A stretch of DNA of 64,000 bases, taken from NCBI RefSeq assembly GCF_900458435.1, contig NZ_UHCT01000001.1:682001-746000 (forward strand), written 5' to 3'. The position numbers and the translations under genes are program-made. The stretch's first letter is position 1, and the number at the start of each line of letters is the position of its first letter. The notes beneath the pieces are model-generated. The model saw nothing but the letters and a program-made list of their open reading frames with translations. It was not told the origin of the DNA and made no database searches. Of this stretch, positions 29,414-38,711 are shown piece after piece. The DNA comes from Staphylococcus carnosus. GTDB taxonomy: Bacteria > Bacillota > Bacilli > Staphylococcales > Staphylococcaceae.

Positions 29414-31330
29414 ATGACACTTGCCTTAATCATATATATTGTTGTCGCATTGGTTCTTATTGCGTTCGTGAATATGTTTGTACGTAAACGTAATAAGAAA
29501 CAAGCTTCGCGAAAACTGGAACAACGTCAAGCACGTTATAATAGAAATCAAACATCTAAATTTAAAGCGAGCGACTTAGATAAACAACCATCACGCTCAA
29601 GTGAAGAAAAAATGACTGAACAACAAAGTGATGAGCAACATCATACTGAATCAGTCGAAAACTTAAAACCATTATCAGAAAATGATTCTGATAACCGCGA
29701 AACAGGCTCAGAAAAATCTGAGGATTCAAATGAAACAAAAGATGAAAAACATGAAGATACGCAAGTAGAAGCGAGCGAAAAAAACGGTAATAATAAACAA
29801 CCTATGTTCCGTTTTGGTAACGGTGTATCACGAAATGTAATTTTAGCTGCCATGTTATTTGGTATGTTCATTGCGATCTTGAACCAAACACTACTGAATG
29901 TGGCATTGCCTAAAATCAATACTGACTTTAATATTTCTGCTTCAACTGGACAATGGTTGATGACAGGATTCATGTTAGTTAATGGTATTTTTATTCCTGT
30001 CAGTGCCTTCTTATTTGAAAGATATTCATATAGAAGGTTGTATTTATTCTCACTTGTCATTTTCACAATCGGTTCATTAGTTTGTGCTTTGTCACCGAAC
30101 TTTTCGATTATGATGACAGGGCGTGTATTACAAGCAGCAGGTGCTGGTATCTTAATGCCATTAGGTTCTAATGTTATTATGACGATTTTCCCACCAGAAA
30201 AACGTGGTTCTGCAATGGGTGTTATGGGTGTTGCTATGATCTTAGCACCAGCAATTGGACCAACATTATCAGGTTACATCGTACAAAATTACCACTGGAA
30301 CGTAATGTTCTATGGTATGTTCTTCATTGGTTTAGTAGCTGTTTTAGTAGGCTATATTTGGTTCAGATTATATCAACATACTGAAAATCCAAAAGCGGAT
30401 ATTCCAGGTATTATTTTCAGTACTATCGGATTCGGTTCATTGCTTTACGGATTCAGTGAAGCAGGTAACGATGGATGGGGTTCTAATACAGTAGTAATTT
30501 CATTCATTCTAGGTGCTATTTTCATTGTGCTTTTCGTAATCAGAGAAACAAGAATGAAAATGCCTATGTTGAATTTTGAAGTATTGAGATTCCCAACATT
30601 CACATTAACAACATTAATCAATGTCGTTGTAATGATGAGTTTATATGGCGGTATGTTATTACTTCCAATCTATTTACAAAACTTACGTGGCTTTACAGCA
30701 ATTGATTCAGGTTTGCTAATGTTGCCAGGTGCTTTAGTAATGGGTCTATTAGGACCAATTGCCGGTAAATTATATGACATGATTGGTATTAAACCATTAG
30801 CAATTTTCGGTATCTCAGTGATGACATATGCAACTTGGGAGTTAACTAAATTAACAATGGATACACCATATATGTCAATCATGGGAATTTATATCTTACG
30901 TTCATTTGGTATGGCGTTCATTATGATGCCGATTATGACAGCAGGTATGAATGCTTTACCAGCAAGATTGATTTCACATGGTAATGCACTTGTGAATACG
31001 TTGCGTCAACTAGCAGGTTCTATCGGTACTGCAATTTTAGTTACAGTAATGACAAACCAAACAACGCAACACATGAACACTTTCGCACAGGATTTAGATA
31101 AAACAAATCCAGCTATTCAAGACCAAATGAAAGAATTAGGAATGCAATTTGGCGGTCAAGATGGTGCAATGCAAGTATTAATGGGATATTTCCAAAAACT
31201 TGCAACAGTTGAAGGCGTTAATGACGCATTCTGGATTGCAACTATCTTCAGTCTTATCGCGTTAATTATGAGCTTCTTTATTCAAAGTAAAAAGAAAGCT
31301 GCTAAATACGCAAAAGAACACAGCGAATAA
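29414..31330 (+). CDS. EmrB/QacA-type MFS drug exporter (DHA2) with an N-terminal extension
   Basis: A 638-residue protein. The DHA2 exporter of 14 helices starts only near residue 138 (VSRNVILAAMLFGMFIAILNQTLLNVALP) and carries GRVLQAAGAGILMPLGSN and the motif C region MGVMGVAMILAPAIGPTLSGYI. It is preceded by an additional membrane helix at residues 3-22 and a charged linker of about 110 residues rich in Glu, Asp, Ser, Lys and Gln. AAGGAGG precedes the ATG, and the short EmrA-like gene is 12 bases upstream. Efflux of hydrophobic compounds is likely; the substrate is unknown. Confidence 0.87.
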   Translation: MTLALIIYIVVALVLIAFVNMFVRKRNKKQASRKLEQRQARYNRNQTSKFKASDLDKQPSRSSEEKMTEQQSDEQHHTESVENLKPLSENDSDNRETGSEKSEDSNETKDEKHEDTQVEASEKNGNNKQPMFRFGNGVSRNVILAAMLFGMFIAILNQTLLNVALPKINTDFNISASTGQWLMTGFMLVNGIFIPVSAFLFERYSYRRLYLFSLVIFTIGSLVCALSPNFSIMMTGRVLQAAGAGILMPLGSNVIMTIFPPEKRGSAMGVMGVAMILAPAIGPTLSGYIVQNYHWNVMFYGMFFIGLVAVLVGYIWFRLYQHTENPKADIPGIIFSTIGFGSLLYGFSEAGNDGWGSNTVVISFILGAIFIVLFVIRETRMKMPMLNFEVLRFPTFTLTTLINVVVMMSLYGGMLLLPIYLQNLRGFTAIDSGLLMLPGALVMGLLGPIAGKLYDMIGIKPLAIFGISVMTYATWELTKLTMDTPYMSIMGIYILRSFGMAFIMMPIMTAGMNALPARLISHGNALVNTLRQLAGSIGTAILVTVMTNQTTQHMNTFAQDLDKTNPAIQDQMKELGMQFGGQDGAMQVLMGYFQKLATVEGVNDAFWIATIFSLIALIMSFFIQSKKKAAKYAKEHSE

Positions 31331-31352
31331 GTTAATTAAATATTATGGGGTG

Positions 31353-31386
31353 AACGACAGTGTTGTAGCGGCACTGTCGTTTTTTA
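31353..31386 (+). terminator. Terminator of the emrA/emrB-like operon
   Basis: AACGACAGTG pairs with CACTGTCGTT and a TTTTTATTT run follows. Confidence 0.9.
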
Positions 31387-31431
31387 TTTCAATGTTAAAA
31401 GTTATTATTAAAACGAATACTATAGAATGAG

Positions 31432-31481
31432 AAAAAGCAGTGAAACAATCTATCGACTAGATTTGTTTCACTGCTTTTTTT
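31432..31481. terminator. Terminator of the minus-strand three-gene unit
   Basis: A 16-bp stem (AAAAAGCAGTGAAACA and complement) just past the stop at 31490, with T runs on both strands. Confidence 0.88.
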
Positions 31482-31489
31482 AATATCAT

Positions 31490-32128
31490 TTATTTAATTC
31501 TGATACGACGATTTCTGAAGAATAGACTAATGAACAATAAACCGAAGCAACAAGCTAATAAAGTCACTGCGTTATTTAATGCATCTGCTGTAGTCAGAAT
31601 TTGATCCGGTCTGAAACTTAAGAAATATTGACTAAGTGTATCTGCAACACGTTTTGCAGTCTCATTTATAATATTAGATAAACTAAAAGGAATTACAAAC
31701 ATGATTGCGATAATAACCATATTCACGATTTTAATCGCTGTACGATTAAAAATTAAAGTTAAGATAGTTAATATAATGCTCAGAGCACCTGCAAAAAAGA
31801 AAATATAAAAGCTCAATTTCAGTTTATCAATATTATCTTGAAGTTGATTGATTTGGGTTAAATCAATATTTTGAGTTGAGATGTTTCTCAATGTTTCTTG
31901 GAAATTTAAAATTTGTGAGAAATGAATCGGCTCATTGACCAAAACCAAATTGAAAATAGGTTCTTTCCACATACTGTACATTGAAATTGTAAGCAAGATA
32001 AGCACTATTATATGGATAATCAGGCTCACCCATGAACGTTTCTTTTTAGCAGAATATTGATGACCGCGGTGCAACGGTTGCTGCTCAAGTGTTTCTTGGA
32101 ATTGGCGATGTGATTGTTGAGTGTTCAT
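31490..32128 (-). CDS. Hypothetical membrane protein
   Basis: A 212-residue protein with a hydrophilic, Gln-rich N-terminus of about 30 residues ending in KKKR, and four hydrophobic segments (about 34-55, 105-128, 132-155 and 185-205). Between the first two lies a 50-residue extracellular stretch. I do not recognise the family. The ATG at 32128 is some distance from AAGGAGT; a TTG closer to it (32143) would add five residues, so the start is uncertain. It is the last of three minus-strand genes that probably form one operon. Confidence 0.65.
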   Translation of the reverse strand: MNTQQSHRQFQETLEQQPLHRGHQYSAKKKRSWVSLIIHIIVLILLTISMYSMWKEPIFNLVLVNEPIHFSQILNFQETLRNISTQNIDLTQINQLQDNIDKLKLSFYIFFFAGALSIILTILTLIFNRTAIKIVNMVIIAIMFVIPFSLSNIINETAKRVADTLSQYFLSFRPDQILTTADALNNAVTLLACCFGLLFISLFFRNRRIRIK

Positions 32129-32173
32129 ACTATGTAATAGCAACTCCTTTCTTTGTGTAATATGAAATTTTTT

Positions 32174-32614
32174 TTACTCGCTTTCTAAATGCATCTCTTT
32201 TATTTTAGCACCAATACTTTTAACAATGTAGCGTTTTCCTTGTAATTCATAAGTACGGGAGAGTGCTAGCGCTGATTGATAAATTTTTTCTGGAGACCAA
32301 ATTACTTCGTTATTAAAGGTATTTTGAGATTCTTCCTCAGAGGATAAGTCAGATTCAAGTTGTGATTCAATATCATCTAATTCGCTTTTAAATACTTTGT
32401 CACTTACACTTTGATTCAATAACTCTTCTACCGCATGAATCATTTGGCGTCTTCCTTGTAAATAGCCTAATAAAATACCGCGTTCGAACAATTTGTGATC
32501 AGGTCCTCGAGTAATGTTTTCATCAGATTGATTCAATTCGCTGAGTTCCATCTTTACCTCGTCTGATAAATCATACAGAGTCATTCTAATTTCATCTTGA
32601 AATAATTGTGTCAT
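32174..32614 (-). CDS. Hypothetical acidic cytosolic protein
   Basis: A 146-residue soluble protein, strongly acidic in its middle (LESDLSSEEESQ), mostly helical, with no membrane segment. A conserved-looking core is RGILLGYLQGRRQMIHAVEELL. No family is recognised. Its ATG overlaps the stop of the thioesterase gene by 4 bases (ATGA), so the two are translationally coupled; this suggests a shared task that cannot be named. Confidence 0.7.
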   Translation of the reverse strand: MTQLFQDEIRMTLYDLSDEVKMELSELNQSDENITRGPDHKLFERGILLGYLQGRRQMIHAVEELLNQSVSDKVFKSELDDIESQLESDLSSEEESQNTFNNEVIWSPEKIYQSALALSRTYELQGKRYIVKSIGAKIKEMHLESE

Positions 32615-33093
32615 GATTTTCCTCCTTTATTAGGAATGTCGATAAGATGGCCTAACTGCTTCGGCCATTTAATATCAGGCTGTTCTTTGTAATAAGCTTT
32701 TATTTGATTCAAGTATTGTTCAGGGAAGGGTGCGGATTTTTCTGTACTTTTATCTATTCCCATCATCATTAACTCATTTGTAGCTACTAGGTTATCACTT
32801 TCATCGTACATCATTAAAAAGAAATGGACACGTTTATAATCATAGTTATAGAGGTAAATACGAATGAAATACGCATCGTTTAATTTAAGTTGTGATAAAA
32901 AAGTAGTATGTTCTTCTAAGGTGAAAATAGTGTAATTCAAACGCTCTCGGTCTTTTAATGATAGACCGTGGGAGTAATTAAAAGCATTTGAAGCTTCGCT
33001 GAAAACTTTATTGAAGTCAGCATCATGCATATGTTGATTATGGTCTATCATTGATTCATCTACATAGCCTTTAATAGTAAAACATTCCGGCAT
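32611..33093 (-). CDS. Acyl-CoA thioesterase-like protein (hotdog fold)
   Basis: A 160-residue protein with the 4HBT-type N-terminal pattern VDESMIDHNQHMHDADFNKVFSEA, where the asparagine/histidine/aspartate cluster normally binds and hydrolyses acyl-CoA thioesters. The later part (TIFTLEEHTTFLSQLKLNDAYFIRIY) also fits. Similar proteins are annotated as thioesterases, including carnitine-related ones; the acyl substrate is unknown. GGAGAAATG precedes the ATG. It is the first gene of a three-gene minus-strand unit. Confidence 0.75.
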   Translation of the reverse strand: MPECFTIKGYVDESMIDHNQHMHDADFNKVFSEASNAFNYSHGLSLKDRERLNYTIFTLEEHTTFLSQLKLNDAYFIRIYLYNYDYKRVHFFLMMYDESDNLVATNELMMMGIDKSTEKSAPFPEQYLNQIKAYYKEQPDIKWPKQLGHLIDIPNKGGKS

Positions 33094-33203
33094 TGCACAT
33101 TTCTCCTTTTCAAAATCAGAATTACTTCTATTTTACTAAAAATACCGTTATGCTACACATAAAAGAAACTATATAATTCGACCTTAAATGAAGGGGGAAA
33201 GAA

Positions 33204-34151
33204 ATGAGCGTTTCGATATATTATCAAACAAAAGAAAAGCCTTTAACACGTGTTGAAAATGCAAAAGAAATACCATCAGAAGCGACGATTATTTGGTATG
33301 ATTTGAATGAACCTACAGAAGAAGAAAGTGATGAATTACTCAATCGTTTTGATTTTAATCCATTAGAAATGGATGATACGATTCATGTGAATCCAAGAGC
33401 AAAATATAAAGCGTATGAAAATTACCAGAATGTTGTATTCCATACAATTTCACCAAGAGATTATGAAATCGAAGTACTGAACATTTTTATTATAAATAAA
33501 ATACTTATCACATATCATCACAATGTCATCAGAGAAGTGAACGAGGTTTATAAACAAATTAAAAATAACTATGATAAAGATTTAGATTGCGAAGATATTG
33601 TCTTGTATATGTTAGACCATATTGTCGACAATTATTTTTATTATATTGAAAACATTTCTGATAAAGTATTTACTTTTGAAGATGAACATGGCACTGATCG
33701 TACTAATAAATATATGATGGATAATATTTTTGATTTGCGTTCAGATATTATTAAGTTGAATCGTGTGATTATGCCGATGAAAGATGTAATTGATACACTG
33801 CAAAATGAAAGTCAGCTGGTACAAGATAAACGTCATAAAATGTATATACAACATATTACAGAGCATATTGATAAAGAAGAAAGTATGCTTCAGACAGCAC
33901 GCGATATAACGAGAGAAATCAGAGATAACTTTGAATCTTATACGTCCTTTAGAATGAACCGTGTGATGCAGATTTTGACGATTGTTTCGATGATTTTCTT
34001 GCCGCTTACTTTGATTGCTGGAATTTATGGTATGAACTTCGAAAATATGCCGGAATTAAAATGGCATTATGGATATTATGCAACGTTAGTTATTATGGTA
34101 TTAATCTCTTTAGGATGTATCTGGTATTTCAAACGTAAAGATATGTTTTGA
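33204..34151 (+). CDS. CorA family divalent cation transporter (second copy)
   Basis: A 315-residue CorA-type channel with an N-terminal cytosolic domain, a long stalk helix (residues about 190-255), and two C-terminal helices flanking [13 protein letters not shown], the GMN pore signature. It differs strongly from the CorA at 2741-3676 in sequence and in the loop after GMN, so the two are not a recent duplicate. AAGGGGGAAAG precedes the ATG. fni begins about 100 bases downstream without an evident terminator, so co-transcription is possible. Confidence 0.88.
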   Translation: MSVSIYYQTKEKPLTRVENAKEIPSEATIIWYDLNEPTEEESDELLNRFDFNPLEMDDTIHVNPRAKYKAYENYQNVVFHTISPRDYEIEVLNIFIINKILITYHHNVIREVNEVYKQIKNNYDKDLDCEDIVLYMLDHIVDNYFYYIENISDKVFTFEDEHGTDRTNKYMMDNIFDLRSDIIKLNRVIMPMKDVIDTLQNESQLVQDKRHKMYIQHITEHIDKEESMLQTARDITREIRDNFESYTSFRMNRVMQILTIVSMIFLPLTLIAGIYGMNFENMPELKWHYGYYATLVIMVLISLGCIWYFKRKDMF

Positions 34152-34249
34152 TTTTTGATATTGTTTCTAGCAAATGGGTAGCAGAAGCAAGCATAGATTG
34201 GTACACTTACAATATTATAAGTTTAAGAGAACAGAAAGTAGGAAATGCG

Positions 34250-35290
34250 ATGAGCGATTCAAAAAGAGAACAACGAAAAGATGATCATGTAAAAATTGCG
34301 ATGGCGCAAAATGACCCTCAGCTGACTGATTTTGATAAAGTCAGATTTGTACATCATTCAATTCCGAGTATAGATGTTGATCAAGTGGATTTATCTGTAA
34401 ATCTTCCTGATTTTTCAATGTCTTCACCGTTGTATATTAATGCTATGACGGGCGGCAGTGAATGGACGAAACAGATTAATGAGAAATTAGCTGTGGTAGC
34501 CCGTGAAACAGGATTAGCAATCGCTGTGGGTTCAACACATGCTGCCTTACGTAATCATAAAATGGCAAGTTCATTTGACATTGTTCGAAAAACCAATCCT
34601 GATGGTATTATATTCAGCAATGTAGGGGCAGATGTACCGGCAGACCTTGCAAAACAATCTGTTGAAATGTTACAAGCAAATGCGCTGCAAGTACATGTGA
34701 ATTCACCTCAAGAACTTGTGATGCCAGAAGGTAATCGTACTTTCTCAAACTGGATGGAAAATTTAAGTGAAATCGTCCAAACTGTAAATGTTCCGGTCAT
34801 TGTAAAAGAAGTCGGTTTTGGTATGAGTCGTGAATTGATTCAAGATTTAAAAGAAATTGGTATACGTTATGTTGATGTCAGTGGACGCGGCGGTACTAAC
34901 TTTGTAAATATCGAAAATGAAAGACGTCAACTTAAAGATATGTCTTATCTTCAGAACTGGGGACAATCAACAGTAGAATCATTGTTAGAAAGTAAAAACT
35001 TACAAAATCAAGTTACAGTATTTGCAAGCGGGGGTGTGAGAAATCCGCTTGATGCGATTAAATGTCTTGCTTTAGGAGCTGAAGCAGTTGGGATGTCACG
35101 TCCATTCTTAGAACAAGTGGAAAATAATGGTATTACACAAACTGTAGAATTTGTTGAAGAATTTATTGAACAAATGAAAAAAATTGCAGTAATGGTCAAT
35201 GCACAAAATATCGAAGCATTACATCAAACTGAAGTTGTTTTAGATCCATCGTTAAAATCATGGGTTGAACAGCGTGGTTTAGATAAATAA
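34250..35290 (+). CDS. fni: Type 2 isopentenyl-diphosphate delta-isomerase
   Basis: A 346-residue FMN- and NAD(P)H-dependent enzyme that interconverts isopentenyl and dimethylallyl diphosphate in the mevalonate-based isoprenoid pathway of staphylococci. Motifs include [14 protein letters not shown] near residue 65, VKEVGFGMS, the phosphate-binding [14 protein letters not shown] and [13 protein letters not shown]. The length agrees with S. aureus Fni (349). The start at 34250 is preceded by a weak AGTAGGA; longer in-frame starts are not supported by a better site. A terminator follows at once. Confidence 0.93.
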   Translation: MSDSKREQRKDDHVKIAMAQNDPQLTDFDKVRFVHHSIPSIDVDQVDLSVNLPDFSMSSPLYINAMTGGSEWTKQINEKLAVVARETGLAIAVGSTHAALRNHKMASSFDIVRKTNPDGIIFSNVGADVPADLAKQSVEMLQANALQVHVNSPQELVMPEGNRTFSNWMENLSEIVQTVNVPVIVKEVGFGMSRELIQDLKEIGIRYVDVSGRGGTNFVNIENERRQLKDMSYLQNWGQSTVESLLESKNLQNQVTVFASGGVRNPLDAIKCLALGAEAVGMSRPFLEQVENNGITQTVEFVEEFIEQMKKIAVMVNAQNIEALHQTEVVLDPSLKSWVEQRGLDK

Positions 35291-35334
35291 AAAAGAAGCC
35301 GTTCAATTGGTAGAAGGTTGAACGGCTTCTTTTT
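35290..35334 (+). terminator. Terminator of fni
   Basis: AAAAGAAGCCGTTCAA pairs with TTGAACGGCTTCTTTT; the stem begins at the fni stop codon. Confidence 0.92.
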
Positions 35335-35391
35335 GTAGCAATTTTGGTTTTGGTAATTGCATTATAAAGACTGCGAAGGAGATCACAATCT

Positions 35392-35405
35392 TGGTAACGC
35401 TTACA
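35392..35405 (-). promoter_or_regulatory. Candidate cre (CcpA) site
   Basis: On the minus strand TGTAAGCGTTACCA fits the cre consensus well. It lies about 205 bases before the 35610 gene in a 275-base intergenic stretch with no other clear feature; which gene it would control is uncertain. Confidence 0.55.
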
Positions 35406-35609
35406 TAAATTATAATTCAATTAGCTGCTTATTTCAATTACGCAAAAGAGAAAATTAACTTAAATATGTATAAAAAGTGACGATAAATATTTATAAAATA
35501 TATATTGGAAACAAATCATCTGTAATTGGAAACTAAATGCCATATGACTGTTTTAAATTTCGTGCTAAATTTTTATTAGAAAAAAACAGACAAACTGGAG
35601 TGATAACAA

Positions 35610-36098
35610 TTGAAGAATAATTATGCCAAAACAATTAACCCGGTTCAGAAATGCATGAACACAATTAAACAATCTTATAAAGCACAATTAGAAGATTTTG
35701 ACTTTGGATTATCTTATGACTATACGAAGCGTCTATCTCAATGGAGACGTCCAGCACTTAGAAACTTTAATACAAAAGTAGAAATCATAGAGCAGAATTT
35801 TAATATAGAAAATTATAATCCAGCTCACAGTTATTATTTAACGATTAACTCTAAACAAAGTGCAACTGTTTTAGTGGAATTAAATCAAGAAGTACGAATG
35901 GAAATCAGTGGTGCACAAACAACTTATTTATACGACATTACACCTTATGTGAAAGATAAAAACAATTATTTATATCTTGGATTCTTACTTAACCGCGCAC
36001 CATCTCAATATCCAGAGTGCAATTTGATTGAATTTAATAATCAAAAATTAAATGCGTTTCGACAAACGAAAGAGCGTCCTTTAAATTACTCTATTTAA
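35610..36098 (+). CDS. Hypothetical protein
   Basis: A 162-residue soluble protein with no signal peptide or membrane segment. It is rich in Asn, Tyr and Gln, and its middle looks beta-rich (TINSKQSATVLVELNQEVRMEISG), as in carbohydrate-binding or jelly-roll modules; this is only an impression. The start is a TTG placed after CTGGAGTG; no ATG occurs in frame near it. I do not recognise a family. It stands alone between fni and nrdD. Confidence 0.65.
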   Translation: MKNNYAKTINPVQKCMNTIKQSYKAQLEDFDFGLSYDYTKRLSQWRRPALRNFNTKVEIIEQNFNIENYNPAHSYYLTINSKQSATVLVELNQEVRMEISGAQTTYLYDITPYVKDKNNYLYLGFLLNRAPSQYPECNLIEFNNQKLNAFRQTKERPLNYSI

Positions 36099-36213
36099 AA
36101 TAAAACATCTAATGGTACACTAAAATTTAATGAATTGAACTGCGTTGTATATAACATTAAATTCAATAGACTGACAAAAAGCTATGACATATCTGTTAAG
36201 AGATTTCAAAACT

Positions 36214-36277
36214 CCTTTCTTTTACTATATATTGTGGTAATTTAATAACCAGAACACAATATATAGTAAAAGGAAGG
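36214..36277. promoter_or_regulatory. Tandem NrdR boxes inside a long inverted repeat upstream of nrdD
   Basis: Two sequences resemble the NrdR box ACACWATATNTTGTGT: box 1 at 36222-36237 (TTACTATATATTGTGG) and box 2 at 36254-36269 (ACACAATATATAGTAA). Their starts are 32 bases apart, three helical turns, as usual for NrdR. Both lie in the arms of an inverted repeat, 36214-36236 and 36255-36277, matching in 22 of 23 positions with an 18-base loop. The right arm runs into the nrdD ribosome site (AGGAAGG), so a transcript hairpin might also affect translation. Confidence 0.75.
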
Positions 36278-36286
36278 GGTATTTTT

Positions 36287-38140
36287 ATGCTTGAATTAGA
36301 AAAAAGTCTTAGTAATTTAATCAATAAAGATCCGACAGTGATAAATGAAAATGCAAATAAAGATAGTGAAACATATACAACGATGAGAGATTTAACTGCA
36401 GGTGTAGTATCAAAATCATATGCCATTGAACATTTATTGCCTAAACATGTTGCTGATGCACACTTGTCAGGAGATATTCACTTTCACGATTTAGATTATC
36501 ACCCGTTTCAACCTTTAACTAATTGTTGTTTAATTGATATTGAAGGCATGTTGAAAAATGGATTCGATATCGGTAATGCACAAGTAGATTCTCCAAAATC
36601 TATACAAACAGCAACCGCACAAATTGTTCAAATTATTGCGAATGTATCAAGCAGCCAATATGGTGGTTGTACTGTAGACCGTATTGATGAAGTTTTAAGT
36701 CAATACGCTGCAAAGAATGCTGAAAAACATCGTAAAATCGGTGCGCAGTTTGTATATAAAGAACAACTTGATACATATGTTCGCATGCAAACAGAAAAGG
36801 ATATCAAAGATGCGATGCAGAGTTTGGAATATGAAATTAATACGCTGTATACTTCAAATGGTCAGACACCCTTTGTCACTTTAGGATTTGGATTAGGAAC
36901 AGATACGTATAGCCGAATGATACAAAAAGCCATTTTGAATACACGCATTCAAGGACTTGGTCATCATCATGTTACAGCAATCTTTCCGAAATTGGTCTTC
37001 TCAATTAAAAAAGGAACCAACTTCTCACACTCTGATCCGAATTATGATATAAAACAATTGGCATTAGAATGTTCAACGAAACGGATGTATCCGGATATTT
37101 TAAATTATGATAAAACAGTAGAAATTCTTGGTGATTTTAAAGCTCCAATGGGTTGCCGGTCATTTTTACCTGCTTGGAGAAATGAAAATGGTGAGTATGA
37201 AAATAGTGGACGTATGAATTTAGGAGTAGTCACACTTAATATTCCGCGCATTGCGATAGAAACAGAAGGTAACCTAGCTACATTTTGGCTTCTGCTAGAT
37301 GAACGCATGTCCTTGATTCATGATGCATTAAGTTATCGTATCAAACGATTGCAAGAAGCAACGCCTAATAATGCACCTATTTTATATAAGAGTGGTGCTT
37401 TCCATAAGAGATTGAACGAACAAGATGAAGTTATGTCATTGTTTAAACGTCAACGTGCTACCATTTCAATTGGCTATATTGGATTGTATGAAGCAGCAAC
37501 TGTATTTTATGGCCCGAATTGGGAAACGAATCCAGAAGCGAAAACATTTACGTTAGATATTTTGCGTCGTATGAAAGATTTTCAATATCAATGGACTAAA
37601 CAATATGATGTTTTCTTTAGTTTATATAGTACGCCGAGTGAATCTTTAACTGATCGTTTTTGTCGTTTGGATCGAGAACGTTTTGGTTTGATTCCGAATA
37701 TTACAGATAAAGGTTATTACCAAAACTCTTTTCATTATGATGTACGTAAAGTAGTATCTCCATTTGAAAAATTGGATTTTGAAAAGGATTACCCTTACTT
37801 AGCAAGCGGCGGTTATATTCATTATTGTGAATATCCTAAGCTGACACATAACACAAAAGCATTAGAAGCGGTATGGGATTATGCTTATGATAAAGTCAGT
37901 TATCTTGGAACCAATACGCCGATAGATAAATGTTATGAATGCGGTTTTGAAGGGGAATTTGATACAACTGTTAAAGGTTATACTTGTCCGCAATGCGGTA
38001 ACCATAATCCTGAAACAGTGGATGTAGTAAAACGTACATGCGGTTATCTTGGCAACCCTGTCCAAAGACCAACGATTGAAGGACGCCAAAAAGAAATTAC
38101 TGCACGTGTTAAACATATGAAAGATAAAGGATCATGTTAA
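36287..38140 (+). CDS. nrdD: Anaerobic ribonucleoside-triphosphate reductase, large subunit
   Basis: A 617-residue class III ribonucleotide reductase, which reduces NTPs to dNTPs without oxygen. The glycyl radical site is RTCGYLG near residue 583, in the C-terminal loop. The zinc-binding cysteines are CYECGF and CPQCGNHN just before it. The N-terminal ATP-cone seen in many NrdD proteins appears absent, as in other staphylococci. AAGGAAGGGG precedes the ATG. Its stop overlaps the nrdG start (TAATG). NrdR-type boxes lie directly upstream. Confidence 0.94.
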   Translation: MLELEKSLSNLINKDPTVINENANKDSETYTTMRDLTAGVVSKSYAIEHLLPKHVADAHLSGDIHFHDLDYHPFQPLTNCCLIDIEGMLKNGFDIGNAQVDSPKSIQTATAQIVQIIANVSSSQYGGCTVDRIDEVLSQYAAKNAEKHRKIGAQFVYKEQLDTYVRMQTEKDIKDAMQSLEYEINTLYTSNGQTPFVTLGFGLGTDTYSRMIQKAILNTRIQGLGHHHVTAIFPKLVFSIKKGTNFSHSDPNYDIKQLALECSTKRMYPDILNYDKTVEILGDFKAPMGCRSFLPAWRNENGEYENSGRMNLGVVTLNIPRIAIETEGNLATFWLLLDERMSLIHDALSYRIKRLQEATPNNAPILYKSGAFHKRLNEQDEVMSLFKRQRATISIGYIGLYEAATVFYGPNWETNPEAKTFTLDILRRMKDFQYQWTKQYDVFFSLYSTPSESLTDRFCRLDRERFGLIPNITDKGYYQNSFHYDVRKVVSPFEKLDFEKDYPYLASGGYIHYCEYPKLTHNTKALEAVWDYAYDKVSYLGTNTPIDKCYECGFEGEFDTTVKGYTCPQCGNHNPETVDVVKRTCGYLGNPVQRPTIEGRQKEITARVKHMKDKGSC

Positions 38141-38610
38141 TGTTTGAGAATGTACAGAACGGACAGGGATATATTGCTAAAATAGAAAAAGAGAGTTTTG
38201 TAGACGGTGAGGGTGTGCGATGCAGTGTCTATGTTTCTGGTTGTCCTTTCAATTGTAAGGGTTGTTATAATCATGCAGCTCAGAACTTTACGTATGGACA
38301 TGCGTTGGATGATGTCACTTTAAAAACGATTATTGAAGAATGCACACCTGATTATATCGCAGGATTAAGTATATTAGGCGGAGAGCCTTTTTGTAATTTA
38401 GATACTGTAGAATGCATCATTCAAGCATTCCGTAAACAATTCAACACACAAAAATCAATTTGGGTATGGTCAGGTTTTCTTTTTGAGACGTTAATGCATG
38501 ATTCTGGAAAGAGAAGGTCAATTTTAGAACAGATTGACGTACTAGTAGATGGTCCATTTGTTCAAAAGCTTTATCAACCTGGGCTGCCTTATAAAGGAAA
38601 GGATCTTTGA
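38140..38610 (+). CDS. nrdG: Anaerobic ribonucleotide reductase activating protein NrdG, frameshifted C-terminus
   Basis: A radical-SAM enzyme that forms the glycyl radical on NrdD. The CPFNCKGC cluster motif (CX3CX2C) is near residue 27, with LSILGGEPF following. The reading frame ends early after LPYKGKDL, giving 156 residues. The next bases encode, in another frame, a normal tail (SLNQRVIDVQSSLAANLIKEY, split by the shift) to a stop at 38667-38669. The cause is visible: AAAGG occurs twice in tandem at 38593-38602; removing one copy restores a 174-residue protein. I used the ATG at 38140, eight bases after AAAGGA. Confidence 0.88.
   Translation: MFENVQNGQGYIAKIEKESFVDGEGVRCSVYVSGCPFNCKGCYNHAAQNFTYGHALDDVTLKTIIEECTPDYIAGLSILGGEPFCNLDTVECIIQAFRKQFNTQKSIWVWSGFLFETLMHDSGKRRSILEQIDVLVDGPFVQKLYQPGLPYKGKDL
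38593..38602 (+). repeat. Five-base tandem duplication (AAAGG)2 in nrdG
   Basis: Two adjacent copies of AAAGG shift the nrdG frame by two bases. One copy would give the expected C-terminal sequence. Confidence 0.85.
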
Positions 38611-38670
38611 ATCAACGAGTCATTGATGTTCAATCGTCTTTAGCAGCAAATTTAATTAAAGAATATTAAA

Positions 38671-38711
38671 AAAACCGGAAGAGTCGGGGTTAATCCTAAC
38701 TCTTTCGGTCT
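38671..38711 (-). terminator. Terminator at the mag / nrdG convergence
   Basis: ACCGGAAGAGT pairs with ACTCTTTCGGT (one G-U); the T run is on the minus strand, so it mainly serves mag, whose stop codon it overlaps. Confidence 0.75.

Noticed and set aside
35196..35420. A 74-codon minus-strand frame across the end of fni
   Set aside because: It overlaps the fni coding end and its terminator and has no ribosome site.
36214..36277. Reading the nrdD upstream hairpin as an intrinsic terminator
   Set aside because: There is no T run after the stem on either strand and the arms match NrdR boxes, so an operator or leader structure is more likely.
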